A DNA stretch of 36,970 nucleotides from Actinomycetota bacterium (GCA_018268605.1 JAFDWG010000317.1:1-36970), one strand, 5' to 3'. Shown: positions 8,228-16,080, counted from the first letter of the stretch. Made by a program: numbers and translations. Notes: generated from the letters alone by a model not told the origin.

Positions 8228-8971
8228 CTAGGCGCTGAGGCCGCCGTCCACGGTCAGCGTCGTTCCGGTCACGTATGAAGCTTCTGGGGAGGCGAGGAAG
8301 CGGATGCAGGCCGCGACCTCCTCCGGGGTTCCGATCCGGCGGGCCGGGATCGCCTTCGCCATGTCCCCCTCGAGCACGTCCTCGGTGAAGGCGGTCTCGA
8401 TCAGGCCGGGAGCGACGGCGTTCACGGTGACCCCCCGCCGCGCCACCTCGGCGGCGACGGTCTTGGTGAACCCTATGACCCCGGCCTTCGAGGCCGAGTA
8501 GTTGGCCTGCCCAGGGTTGGCGCGGATGCCGGCGACGCTCGCCAGGTTGATCACACGGCCGAAGCGGGCGCGCATCATCTTCGGGAGCACCGCGCGGGTC
8601 GCGCGGAAGGTCGAGGTGAGGTTGGTGTCGATCACGGTCGCCCAGTCCTCGTCGGTCAGGGACGGCGAGAGGTTGTCGACGCGGACGCCGGCGTTGTTGA
8701 CGAGGACGAGCACCGGGCCGTCGTCGCCGGGCTCGGTCATCCGTCTTACGTCATCGGCGTCGGCGACGTCTCCCTGCCAGAGCGCCGCGGAGCCGCCCGC
8801 GCTCTCGATCCGGGACACGACCTCCTTGGCCCCCGCCTCGTCGGAGCGGTAGTTGACGCGGACGTGCCAGCCGTCGCCGGCCAGCGCCAGCGCGGTCGCA
8901 GCTCCGATCCCACGCGACGAGCCGGTCACCAGCGCGCAGCCCTCGGGACGTGCCGTCGTCGAATCAGACAC
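8228..8971 (-). CDS. fabG: 3-oxoacyl-ACP reductase
   Basis: 247 aa classical short-chain dehydrogenase that reduces 3-oxoacyl-ACP with NADPH. TGSSRGIGAA is the cofactor loop, VNNAGV the structural motif, and Asn117, Ser145, Tyr158 and Lys162 (YSASK) form the catalytic tetrad. The end YVTGTTLTVDGGLSA is typical of FabG. It uses a GTG start (8969-8971) and overlaps the fabH stop by 8 bp. Its place between fabH and acpP supports FabG over other SDR functions. Confidence 0.94.
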   Translation of the reverse strand: MSDSTTARPEGCALVTGSSRGIGAATALALAGDGWHVRVNYRSDEAGAKEVVSRIESAGGSAALWQGDVADADDVRRMTEPGDDGPVLVLVNNAGVRVDNLSPSLTDEDWATVIDTNLTSTFRATRAVLPKMMRARFGRVINLASVAGIRANPGQANYSASKAGVIGFTKTVAAEVARRGVTVNAVAPGLIETAFTEDVLEGDMAKAIPARRIGTPEEVAACIRFLASPEASYVTGTTLTVDGGLSA

Positions 8972-9992
8972 CGACGCTCACCGCCCCTCCCCACTCGATC
9001 ACGGTCGCGCCCCAGCTGAGCCCGGCGCCGAAGGCGCCGAGGAGGACGCGCGAGCCCTCGCGCAGGTGCCCGGCGCGCTTGGCCTGGGCGAGCGCCAGAG
9101 GGATCGTCGCGGCCGAGGTGTTGCCAAGCTTGGCGATGCAGTCGACTACCCGATCACCCGCGATCCCCAGCCGTTCGCCGACCGCACGAAGGATCCGCGC
9201 GTTGGCCTGGTGGTAGACGAAGAGGTCGATGTCGTCAAGCCCGAGGCCGGCCCGCTCGACCGCCTCGGACGTCGAGGCGCTCATCATGTCGACCGCGTAC
9301 TTGAAGGTCTCGTGACCCTGCATCTCGATCTTCAGGGTCTCGCGTGGGATCTTGATCAAGTCGGCGCGGGTGCCGTCGGAGCGCATGACGATCGGGCCGA
9401 CCCGGCTCTCGAGGGTGCCGCGCATCAGCACGGCACCGGCCCCGTCGGCGAAGACGGCGGCGGTGGCACGGTCGGTCGGGTCGGTCAGGGGCATCATCAG
9501 GTCGGCACCGATGACCAGAACATTGACCGCGCGACCGGATTCGATCTGGCCGCAGGCGACCGAGACGGCGCTGAGGAAGCCGGTGCAGGCGGCGCTCAGG
9601 TCGTAACAGGCGGCGTTGGTGGCGCCGAGGACGGCAGCGACGCGGGGAGCGGCAGCGGGCATCAGCTCCTCGTTGGAGGTCGTGGCGAGCACGATCAGGT
9701 CGACCTCGCTCGGCTCGACACCGGATTCGGCGAGCGCCTCGGCGCCCGCGGCGGCGGCGAATTCGAAGAGGCGTTCGCCCGGCTGGGCGGAGCGGCGCTC
9801 TTCGATCCCGGTGCGTTTGACGATCCACTGCGCGTCGATCCCGAGGCGCTCGGCGATCGCCGCGTTGGGTACGACCGTCGCCGGCAGGGCGGTGCCGACG
9901 CCGATCATCGAGGCGCCCGAGCGCGCCAGGGGCGCCGCGCCGAAGACGGGGGCGGCGAGGGGCTCGGCTGCCAAGGGCTCGGTCTCAGGCAC
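8964..9992 (-). CDS. fabH: 3-oxoacyl-ACP synthase III
   Basis: 342 aa initiating condensing enzyme that joins an acyl-CoA primer to malonyl-ACP. Cys136 (SAACTGF), His261 (HQANARI) and Asn291 (GNTSAA) form the KAS III triad. The protein carries about 28 extra Ala/Pro-rich residues before MIGVGTALP, where FabH proteins normally begin. The GTG at 9990-9992 overlaps fabD by 8 bp; an internal ATG at Met29 is the alternative start. Primer preference (acetyl or branched) cannot be read from this. Confidence 0.95.
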   Translation of the reverse strand: MPETEPLAAEPLAAPVFGAAPLARSGASMIGVGTALPATVVPNAAIAERLGIDAQWIVKRTGIEERRSAQPGERLFEFAAAAGAEALAESGVEPSEVDLIVLATTSNEELMPAAAPRVAAVLGATNAACYDLSAACTGFLSAVSVACGQIESGRAVNVLVIGADLMMPLTDPTDRATAAVFADGAGAVLMRGTLESRVGPIVMRSDGTRADLIKIPRETLKIEMQGHETFKYAVDMMSASTSEAVERAGLGLDDIDLFVYHQANARILRAVGERLGIAGDRVVDCIAKLGNTSAATIPLALAQAKRAGHLREGSRVLLGAFGAGLSWGATVIEWGGAVSVGV

Positions 9993-10854
9993 CGGCGGTT
10001 TCCTTGGCCAGATCCAGGGTGCGACTCTCCAGCTCCTCGCCGAGGGTGCGGCGGCAGAGGCCGGTGAGGATGTCCCCGGGGCCCGTCTCGAGGAAGGTGG
10101 TGGCGCCGGCGGCGGCGATCGCGGCGAGCGTGTCGCGCCAGCGGACCGGCTCGGTCAGCGCGCTCAGCAGGTCGGCGCGGTAATCGCCGAAGGGGGCGGC
10201 GGTGATGCAGGAGAAGGCACCCTCGACCGGGGTGAACTCGGTTTCGTCGAGGATCACGCGATAGCCGGGGACGGCGGGCTCCATCAGCGGCGAGTGGAAG
10301 GCGCCGGCGACCGGCAGGCGGATCGCCTTCGCTCCTTCGGCGCGCAGCGCCTTGCGCGCCTCGCCGACCATGTCGGAATCCCCGGAGAGGACCATCTGAC
10401 CGGGCGCGTTGTCGTTGGCGAGGGTCAGGTCGAATTCGCCGGCGACCTTGCGGACGACCTCGTCGGAGCCGCCGAGCGCGGCGACCATGCCGCCGGGACG
10501 GATGGCGGAGGCCTCCTCCATCAGGCGCCCGCGGACGACGGCGAGGCGCAGGCCGGCGCTCGCCTCGAGCGCGCCCGCGGCGACCAGCGCCGGCAGCTCG
10601 CCGAGCGAGTGCCCGGCGTAGAACCCGGCGCTCGGCTCCCCGGCCGCCTTCCAGTGGGCGAGCCCGGCGACGAAGAGGGCGGGCTGGGCGAATTGGGTGC
10701 CCTCGGAGATCGACTCGAAGGCGTCGGCGCCGAGTTCCTCGCGCGCCTGCTCGACCAGCTGCGGGAGCTGGGCGGCGGCGACGGCCGCCATGGTCGAGGT
10801 CTGGCTTCCCTGGCCGGGGAAGAGCAACGCGGTTTCTGCGGGGGAGTTCGGCAC
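9985..10854 (-). CDS. fabD: Malonyl-CoA:ACP transacylase
   Basis: 289 aa acyltransferase that loads malonate onto ACP. The motifs are LFPGQGSQ at 11-18, GHSLGE with nucleophile Ser83, and GAFHSPLM with His187. It is the first gene of the FAS II operon. The start is a GTG (10852-10854) with no good ribosome site. AATACT lies 8 nt upstream on the coding strand and could be a -10 element of a near-leaderless transcript, although it is a poor match. The 102-nt gap to the response regulator stop contains an imperfect hairpin. Confidence 0.95.
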   Translation of the reverse strand: MPNSPAETALLFPGQGSQTSTMAAVAAAQLPQLVEQAREELGADAFESISEGTQFAQPALFVAGLAHWKAAGEPSAGFYAGHSLGELPALVAAGALEASAGLRLAVVRGRLMEEASAIRPGGMVAALGGSDEVVRKVAGEFDLTLANDNAPGQMVLSGDSDMVGEARKALRAEGAKAIRLPVAGAFHSPLMEPAVPGYRVILDETEFTPVEGAFSCITAAPFGDYRADLLSALTEPVRWRDTLAAIAAAGATTFLETGPGDILTGLCRRTLGEELESRTLDLAKETAGA

Positions 10855-10903
10855 TTGTTAGGAGTATTGGTCCGCCTGGCGGCGGCGGTGACGCGGGTAC
10901 TCT

Positions 10904-10939
10904 CCGAGTCCCGACATTCGGGGGGCGACGGGACGTCGG
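10904..10939 (-). terminator. Hairpin between the two-component genes and fabD
   Basis: CCGAGTCCCG (10904-10913) pairs with CGGGACGTCGG (10929-10939) apart from one bulged base, leaving a 15-nt loop. It lies after the response regulator stop and before fabD. It lacks a U-tract, so it may be a weak terminator or a processing site instead of a full stop between the units. Confidence 0.35.
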
Positions 10940-10956
10940 ACCGAGCGTAGGAGTCC

Positions 10957-11565
10957 TCAGACGAGGATCTTCAGTCGCTGCGCCTGGCGGGTGGCCTCCG
11001 CCCGGTTCCGCACGCCGAGCTTACGGTAGATGGCACTGGTGTGCTCCTTAACAGTGTGCGGAGAGAGGTGGAGCTGGCCGGCGATCTCCTTGTTGGTCGA
11101 GCCGGTCGCGATCAGGGAGAGGACCTCCTGCTCGCGCTCCGACAGCGGCGAGTCGAGCGGGGCTTCGGCGAAGACCTCGTGGCCCTGCGATACGCGGCGC
11201 ACCGCCCGCACCACGTCGACCGCCGACCAGTCCTTGGAGATGAAGCCGGCGGCGCCGGCGGCGCGCGCCACGTTCGGGGAGATGATCCCGGCGCCGGAGA
11301 TCAGGAGCACCCGGGTGCCGGGGCTGACCTGGTGGATCTCCTCGCAGACCTCGGCGCCCGATTCGGAGCCGAGCAGCATGTCGACGAGCGCCACTTCGGG
11401 CTGGACTTTGCGGCAGACCTGGACAGCCTCGGCGCCGGAGGAGGCGGCGAGGCAGCGCTCGACCCAGCTCTGGCGCTCCAACAGCAGGCGGAAGCCCCAC
11501 TGGACGACGTCGTGGTCGTCGACCACGAGGACCCGCAGGCCCCTGTTATCGGCGGTGTCCGTCAT
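10957..11565 (-). CDS. NarL/FixJ-family response regulator
   Basis: 202 aa transcription factor. The receiver domain (about 11-125) has the acidic pair in VVDDHD and phospho-acceptor Asp62 in LVDMLLG. The LuxR-type helix-turn-helix (about 138-200) has LSEREQEVLSLIATGSTNKEIA and LSPHTVKEHTSAIYRKLGV. Its ATG (11563-11565) directly abuts the TGA of the sensor kinase gene, so the two are a co-translated pair. It is on the same strand as, and 102 nt before, the fatty-acid operon. It may therefore control that operon or be transcribed with it; no binding site is identified. Confidence 0.93.
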   Translation of the reverse strand: MTDTADNRGLRVLVVDDHDVVQWGFRLLLERQSWVERCLAASSGAEAVQVCRKVQPEVALVDMLLGSESGAEVCEEIHQVSPGTRVLLISGAGIISPNVARAAGAAGFISKDWSAVDVVRAVRRVSQGHEVFAEAPLDSPLSEREQEVLSLIATGSTNKEIAGQLHLSPHTVKEHTSAIYRKLGVRNRAEATRQAQRLKILV

Positions 11566-12702
11566 TCAGCACCCCATCGGGACGACCAGACGGACGCGCC
11601 AGCGGTCCTCGCCGGTGGCCCCGAACTCGACCAGGCCGGAGTAGCGGAGCGCCTCCAGCGCCGCGAGCCGCAGGCCGATGCCGCCGCCGCGGGTGGTGCG
11701 GCCGTCGCCGGAGCCGTCGTTTTCGACCGAGAGGGTGAAGGTCTCACCGTCGGCCTCGATCCGCACCAGGACCTCGCGCGGGCGGGCGTGGCGGTCGGCG
11801 TTGCGGAGCGCCTCGTTCAGCACCAGCTGGGCGACCGGCTCGAGGTCGGCCGGCACCTCCACCCCGTCGGCCCACTCGACCCGCAACTCGGGGCGGCGCT
11901 CGGTGAGGCGCTCGAGCAGCTCGCCGAGGCAGGCCTTGGTCGGGCGCTCGGGGTTGTCCAGCGGGCGGGTCAGCGCGTGGCGCAGATCGGCGACGACCGA
12001 GCGCAGCTCCTCCTGGCAGCGCTGCCGCTCGGCCTTGGTCAGCTCCTCCTCGGAGCCGAGGGCGAGGGTCACGCCGAAGAGCCGTTGGATCGCGTTCTCG
12101 TGCAGGTCCCGGGTCAGCTCCACCCGTTCGGCGAGCCGACGCTCGCTTTCGCGCTGCTCGGTCGAGTGCTCGACGCTGGCGGTCAGCGCCGCCAGCCGTC
12201 CCAAGGTCATCATCGTCTCCGACTCGCCGTCGTCGAGCGGCTGGTCTTCCCCTTCGCGGTCGGCGAAGATCACCCCGAGCCAACGCCGCGCGGCCGAGAT
12301 CGGCGTGCAGGTCAGGTAGCTGCTCTCGGGGAGCTCGGCGTAACGCGCGGGGACGTGCTCGGCCAGGTCGCCGTCGCCCCCGTTCACGCCGACCTCGACC
12401 ACCCGGTCCTCCTCCAAGGCGATCTGGGCGATCGGCGTCTCGTCGAGAGTCCCGCCGATCCGTTTCAGCCGCTCGGTGCCGAGCCCGCTGCTGCCGACCG
12501 TGATCACCGACCGGTAGGTCTCGTCATGGAGCATCAACACCGCGCGCTTCATCGAGGTCAGCGTCACCACCGCCTGGCACACCCGGTCGTAGAAGACGCC
12601 CGATTCGGTCGCCTCGTCCAGTTCCGCGAGCAGGCCCACGAGCACCTCGACGGTCCCCGCACGCGGTGCCGGTGCAGCCGTGGTAGTGCCCCAGGTGCTC
12701 AC
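11566..12702 (-). CDS. GAF-domain sensor histidine kinase (HisKA_3/NreB type)
   Basis: 378 aa. The N-terminal part (about 20-175) reads as a GAF sensor domain. The HisKA_3 dimerisation region follows with phospho-acceptor His201 in RDLHENAIQRLFG, much like the mycobacterial DosS/DosT box. The ATPase domain (about 285-378) has the N-box LVLNEALRNADRHA and GGGIGLR. No membrane segment is seen, so it senses a cytoplasmic signal. The GAF part lacks an obvious haem signature that I can identify, so the ligand is unknown. It starts with GTG; TATTCT lies 7 nt upstream and TGGAG also precedes it. It is divergent from the nucleotidyltransferase operon across 68 nt. Confidence 0.9.
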   Translation of the reverse strand: MSTWGTTTAAPAPRAGTVEVLVGLLAELDEATESGVFYDRVCQAVVTLTSMKRAVLMLHDETYRSVITVGSSGLGTERLKRIGGTLDETPIAQIALEEDRVVEVGVNGGDGDLAEHVPARYAELPESSYLTCTPISAARRWLGVIFADREGEDQPLDDGESETMMTLGRLAALTASVEHSTEQRESERRLAERVELTRDLHENAIQRLFGVTLALGSEEELTKAERQRCQEELRSVVADLRHALTRPLDNPERPTKACLGELLERLTERRPELRVEWADGVEVPADLEPVAQLVLNEALRNADRHARPREVLVRIEADGETFTLSVENDGSGDGRTTRGGGIGLRLAALEALRYSGLVEFGATGEDRWRVRLVVPMGC

Positions 12703-12709
12703 GGACTCC

Positions 12710-12715
12710 AGAATA
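12710..12715 (-). promoter_or_regulatory. Candidate -10 element of the kinase gene
   Basis: TATTCT on the minus strand ends 7 nt before the GTG start, a spacing compatible with a leaderless transcript. GGAG within the 7 nt could instead act as a ribosome site. No clear -35 is seen. Confidence 0.4.
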
Positions 12716-12738
12716 CGACTCAGGGAAGTTCGTCCGCC

Positions 12739-12756
12739 ACCATTATCGATAGTGGT
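12739..12756. promoter_or_regulatory. 18-bp imperfect palindrome, candidate operator
   Basis: ACCATTATCGATAGTGGT is its own reverse complement except for one symmetric base pair, with the centre between 12747 and 12748. A related half-site, CCACTATGG, overlaps the start codon at 12771. It is AT-richer than its surroundings and lies in the 68-nt divergent gap between the kinase gene and the nucleotidyltransferase operon, 14 nt before the latter's ATG. Autoregulation by one of the operon's products is an inference. Confidence 0.6.
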
Positions 12757-12761
12757 ACATT
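12756..12761 (+). promoter_or_regulatory. Candidate -10 element of the nucleotidyltransferase operon
   Basis: TACATT ends 9 nt before the ATG at 12771, and no Shine-Dalgarno is visible in between. It overlaps the last base of the palindrome, so a bound regulator would block it. Confidence 0.4.
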
Positions 12762-12770
12762 CAACCCACT

Positions 12771-13235
12771 ATGGCGTTTGTGACGACCGGGCGCAATGGT
12801 CGCTTCGAGGTCCGAGAGTCCAGGTCGACTCCGTCGGGTCCACGTAGCCGGACGCTCGCGACCTTTCGCGAGCTCGATGCGGCGACGATCGAAATGGTTC
12901 TGGACCGCGCCGAGAACGTCCCGACCCGCGAGGAGTTGATCCGCGGGGCTCTCCGCGCGGGTGCCACGGTCGCCGCCCCGCCCGCCGACGACGCCGCGCG
13001 GGCGTTGCTCCGCGCCCTGGCCCGCGGTGAAGAGCCCGACCGCAAGCTGCGACGCCTGTTACTCGATGCACTCTCCGGCGGCGGGAGAACGTCGGCGGCA
13101 GAATGGCTGGGAACGACCCTGGAGGAACGTGGGGATGCCCTGAAGGATCTGCTCCTTCTGGCCGACGCCGTGCCGGTCCGCCGACGACCGAAGACGATCG
13201 ACTTCCCGCGCCTCGACTCGACTCGGTCTCCATGA
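12771..13235 (+). CDS. Unrecognised 154-aa protein heading a nucleotidyltransferase operon
   Basis: I do not recognise this protein. It is rich in Arg, Ala and Leu with no membrane segment. The first 35 residues are basic (RFEVRESRSTPSGPRSRT), followed by predicted helices around DAATIEMVLDRAENVP and a long helical part near 75-135. The end RPKTIDFPRLDSTRSP is basic again. The ATG at 12771 has no ribosome site but does have a candidate -10 box 9 nt upstream. Its TGA overlaps the ATG of the next gene (ATGA). The basic ends and its position behind a palindrome would suit a DNA- or RNA-binding antitoxin or regulator for the two enzymes downstream; that is conjecture. Confidence 0.7.
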   Translation: MAFVTTGRNGRFEVRESRSTPSGPRSRTLATFRELDAATIEMVLDRAENVPTREELIRGALRAGATVAAPPADDAARALLRALARGEEPDRKLRRLLLDALSGGGRTSAAEWLGTTLEERGDALKDLLLLADAVPVRRRPKTIDFPRLDSTRSP

Positions 13236-13813
13236 TGGTGGACGGTTCGCGCAGCGGCACCTCCCTCCCGGAGAAGGTGATCGAGATCCACCGCGCCCTG
13301 GCCACGGCAAAGATCCCACACGCGATCGGCGGAGCGATCGCTCTCGCGTACTACGCCGAGCCGCGAGCGACCGTCGACGTGGACGTCAACGTTTTCGTCC
13401 GGGTCGGCGGTTGGCCTCAGGTTCGCGATGCGCTGGCGCCGCTGGGCGTGGATGTCAGGGTCGACGAGGAGGCGTTGAGACGGGACGGACAGGTCCGTCT
13501 CTGGTGGGACCGGAGCCCGGTGGACCTCTTCTTCTCCTACGACCCCTTCCACGACGACATGGAGGGCGCGACCCGCCGAGTCCCGTTCGCGGACGACAGG
13601 TTGCCGATCCTCGGTCCCGAGCATCTGATGGTCTGTAAGGCGATCTTCGACCGCCCGAAGGACTGGCTCGACATCGAGGCGATGTTGGTCGTGACCGACC
13701 CGCTCGACGTCGGGAAGGTCGAGTCCTGGCTCAAGCGGATGGTCGGCGCCGACGACGAGCGGCTCGCGAAGCTCGACGAGATCATCGAGCGGCTCGAGAT
13801 CGAGGATCGGTGA
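13232..13813 (+). CDS. Nucleotidyltransferase-fold protein, paralogue 1
   Basis: 193 aa from ATG 13232 (192 from the ATG at 13235). HAIGGAIALAYYAEPRATVD followed by VDVNVF matches the GG...DxD signature of the polymerase-beta-like nucleotidyltransferase fold: Gly33-Gly34, Asp49 and Asp51. Asp98 in PVDLFF is a good third metal ligand. A later KDWLDIEAM block is also seen in small AbiEii- and MNT-like proteins. Members of this fold transfer nucleotides to proteins, tRNA or antibiotics, and some are toxins of toxin-antitoxin pairs. Start and stop overlap both neighbours by 4 bp, so the three genes form one translationally coupled unit. The target molecule is unknown. Confidence 0.8.
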   Translation: MMVDGSRSGTSLPEKVIEIHRALATAKIPHAIGGAIALAYYAEPRATVDVDVNVFVRVGGWPQVRDALAPLGVDVRVDEEALRRDGQVRLWWDRSPVDLFFSYDPFHDDMEGATRRVPFADDRLPILGPEHLMVCKAIFDRPKDWLDIEAMLVVTDPLDVGKVESWLKRMVGADDERLAKLDEIIERLEIEDR

Positions 13814-14286
13814 CCGACGCCGACTCGAAGGTGGTCGCGGTTTCCCAGGCTCTGGTAGCGGCCGGCATCCCACATGCGATCGGGGGCGCGATCGCCCTCG
13901 GCCACCATGCCGAGCCGCGCCTGATCCGGGACATCGACGTCAACGTCTTCGTCCCGCCGGAGCGCGGGGCGGAGGTCGAAGCGGCCCTCGCCGAACTCGA
14001 CGGCGACGGGCCCCCGGTCCACCTCTTCTTCGACGAAGACGAGCTGCACGCGACGATGCCGGCCGCCGTCCGCCAGGTGCCCTTCGCCGGCGCGACGATC
14101 CCGATCGTCAGCCCCGAGCACCTCATCGTCCGCAAGGTGACCCTGGACCGCGAGAAGGACTGGCTCGACATCGAGGCGATCCTCGCGGCGGAGACGCCGC
14201 TCGATCTCGACGAGATCCGGGCCTGGCTGCGACGCTTCGCGCCGGAGCGCCTTCCGGTGTTCGAAACTTTGGCTATGTCGAAGTAA
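13810..14286 (+). CDS. Nucleotidyltransferase-fold protein, paralogue 2 (altered active site)
   Basis: 158 aa, GTG start overlapping the previous stop (GTGA). It is plainly homologous to the preceding protein: HAIGGAIALGHHAEPR, DIDVNVFV (Gly25-Gly26, Asp41, Asp43) and KDWLDIEAIL are shared. It is about 35 residues shorter, mostly through gaps between DIDVNVFV and the LFF strand and a shorter C-terminus. At the position of Asp98 of paralogue 1 it has His71 (PPVHLFFDED). The third metal-binding carboxylate thus seems lost, unless Asp75 or Asp77 nearby takes over. It may be a pseudoenzyme that regulates the active partner, or one with changed metal use. It ends 20 nt from the convergent pgl gene. 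Confidence 0.78.
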   Translation: MTDADSKVVAVSQALVAAGIPHAIGGAIALGHHAEPRLIRDIDVNVFVPPERGAEVEAALAELDGDGPPVHLFFDEDELHATMPAAVRQVPFAGATIPIVSPEHLIVRKVTLDREKDWLDIEAILAAETPLDLDEIRAWLRRFAPERLPVFETLAMSK

Positions 14287-14306
14287 GGAACACCGCAGGG
14301 CCGCGG

Positions 14307-14978
14307 CTACCCCGGCGCGGCGGCTTCGTCGGCGACGATCGTGATCGCCTCGTTCGTGACCCGGCCGGCGGGGATCGAGGGGTCGGCGGCGATCACCTGC
14401 TGCAGCGGGCCGCGCTTCTCCTCGCCGGTGACGAGGAAGAGGATCTGGCGGGCCTCGGCGAGGGCCGGGTAGGTGAGGGTCATGCGGCGGTGGCCCTGGT
14501 AGGGGTCGGTGGTGATCGCGACGCGGCGGTCGTCGACCTCGAGGACCGGGTCGCCCGGAACCAGGGAGGCGGTGTGGCCGTCGGGGCCGAGGCCGAGGTG
14601 GACGAGGTCGAGGCGGTCGGGCAGCGAGGTTTCGTATTCGTGCGCGGCGGCGTCGAGGTCGCGGTTGGTGACCGGCATCGGCCGCAGGGTCGACTGGTGG
14701 TCCATCGAGAGGCCGAGGACCATGTGGGTGAGGTTGCGGTCCTCCGAGCCCGGTGAGGCGATCCGCTCGTCGACCTGGAAGAGCTCGGTCTCCGCCCAGG
14801 GCATCTCCTCCAGCTCGCCGAGGATCGCCAGCATCGACCAGGGCGAGCGCCCGCCGCTCATCGCGAAGGCGAAGGTGCCGTGGTCGGCGACCGCGGCCGC
14901 GCCCGCCCGGGCGATCATCTCCGCCGCGCGCCGGGCGGCGGCCTTGTCGTCCTTGGTGACCTCGAGGTCGAGCGGCAT
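14307..14978 (-). CDS. pgl: 6-phosphogluconolactonase
   Basis: 223 aa enzyme that hydrolyses 6-phosphogluconolactone to 6-phosphogluconate. It has the NagB/Pgl fold: FAMSGGRSPW near the phosphate site, VDERIASPGSEDRN and LGLGPDGHTASLVPG, which are the conserved Pgl blocks. Its length is slightly below the usual 240-260. GAGGAG (complement of 14987-14992) supports the ATG at 14976-14978. It follows gnd by 18 nt on the same strand and is divergent, through gnd, from zwf, so all three oxidative pentose phosphate enzymes lie together. Confidence 0.93.
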   Translation of the reverse strand: MPLDLEVTKDDKAAARRAAEMIARAGAAAVADHGTFAFAMSGGRSPWSMLAILGELEEMPWAETELFQVDERIASPGSEDRNLTHMVLGLSMDHQSTLRPMPVTNRDLDAAAHEYETSLPDRLDLVHLGLGPDGHTASLVPGDPVLEVDDRRVAITTDPYQGHRRMTLTYPALAEARQILFLVTGEEKRGPLQQVIAADPSIPAGRVTNEAITIVADEAAAPG

Positions 14979-14996
14979 CGTCGTGGCTCCTCGCTG

Positions 14997-16013
14997 CTAG
15001 TTGTCGCGCTCTTTGTGGCCGCCGAACCCGTAGCGCATCGCCGACAGCACTTTGTCGCCGAAGTCGCCGAGGTCACGGGAGTAGAAGCGCTCGTGCAGGG
15101 CGGTGGTGAGGACCGGCGTCGGGACGCCCTCCTCGATCGCCGCGATCGAGGTCCAGCGACCCTCGCCCGAGTCGGAGACGCGGCCGCTGTACTCGGCGAG
15201 CTGGGGACTCTCGGCAAGCGCCTGCGCGGTCAGGTCGAGAAGCCAGGAGCCGACCACCGATCCGCGCCGCCAGACCTCCGCGATCGCCGCGATGTCGAGG
15301 TCGAATTCGTAGAACTCGGGCTGGTCGAGCGGCGCCGTCTCGGCGTCGTCGAGCCGTTTCGTCTTGCCCGCGTCGGCGTTCTCGAGGACGTTCAGCCCCT
15401 CCGCGTAGGCGGCCATGATCCCGTACTCGATCCCGTTATGGACCATCTTCACGAAGTGGCCGGCACCGTTGGCGCCGCAGTGCAGGTACCCCTGCTCGGC
15501 GTCGCTCGGCTCGCCGCTGAGGCCCGGCGTGCGCGGCGCCGAATCGACCCCCGGCGCCAACGTGCGGAAGATCGGGTCGAGCCGCTCCACCGCCGCGTCG
15601 GGCCCGCCGATCATCAGGCAGTAGCCCCGCTCGAGGCCGTAGACGCCGCCGCTGGTCCCGCAGTCGACGTAGTCGATGCCTTTCTCCGCGGCCCGTTTGG
15701 CGCGGCGCATGTCGTCGCGGTAGTAGGAGTTGCCGCCGTCGATGATCGCGTCACCGGACTCCAGCACTCCTTCCAGGCCCTGCACCGTCTCTTCGGTGAT
15801 CGTCCCGGCGGGGACCATCACCCAGACCGAGCGCGGCGCGGTGAGCTTGTCGGCCAGCTCCTGCAGCGAGGAGGCACCGGTCGCGCCCTCCCCCTCCAGC
15901 GTCTCGACGGCATCCGGACTGACGTCGTAGGCGATGATCGTGTGGCCGTCTTTCATCAACCGGCGGGCCATGTTGGCCCCCATGCGGCCGAGGCCGACGA
16001 TTCCAAGCTCCAT
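14997..16013 (-). CDS. gnd: 6-phosphogluconate dehydrogenase, decarboxylating (short form)
   Basis: 338 aa. It oxidises and decarboxylates 6-phosphogluconate to ribulose 5-phosphate. Features are Rossmann motif GLGRMGANMARRL (7-19), substrate motif GTSGG (119-123), and catalytic Lys189 and Asn193 in KMVHNGIEYG. The length matches the short YqeC/GndA-type enzymes, not the 470-residue classical Gnd. Asp30 ends the second beta strand (IIAYDVSP), a feature that usually favours NAD+ over NADP+. I chose ATG 16011-16013 because AGGAGG (complement of 16021-16026) precedes it and MELGIVGLG is the family start; an upstream in-frame ATG at 16055 is less likely. Confidence 0.93.
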   Translation of the reverse strand: MELGIVGLGRMGANMARRLMKDGHTIIAYDVSPDAVETLEGEGATGASSLQELADKLTAPRSVWVMVPAGTITEETVQGLEGVLESGDAIIDGGNSYYRDDMRRAKRAAEKGIDYVDCGTSGGVYGLERGYCLMIGGPDAAVERLDPIFRTLAPGVDSAPRTPGLSGEPSDAEQGYLHCGANGAGHFVKMVHNGIEYGIMAAYAEGLNVLENADAGKTKRLDDAETAPLDQPEFYEFDLDIAAIAEVWRRGSVVGSWLLDLTAQALAESPQLAEYSGRVSDSGEGRWTSIAAIEEGVPTPVLTTALHERFYSRDLGDFGDKVLSAMRYGFGGHKERDN

Positions 16014-16074
16014 CTCCACTCCTCCTGGTCGGCGCTGCTTGCGGGCGTCCCGCATCCTAGATGCGATTCGGCGG

Positions 16075-16080
16075 TAGCCT
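16075..16080 (+). promoter_or_regulatory. Candidate -10 element of zwf
   Basis: TAGCCT is followed by 10 nt and then ATG 16091, with no Shine-Dalgarno between, suggesting a leaderless or nearly leaderless mRNA. The same TAGCCT-N10-ATG arrangement precedes recQ. Confidence 0.5.
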
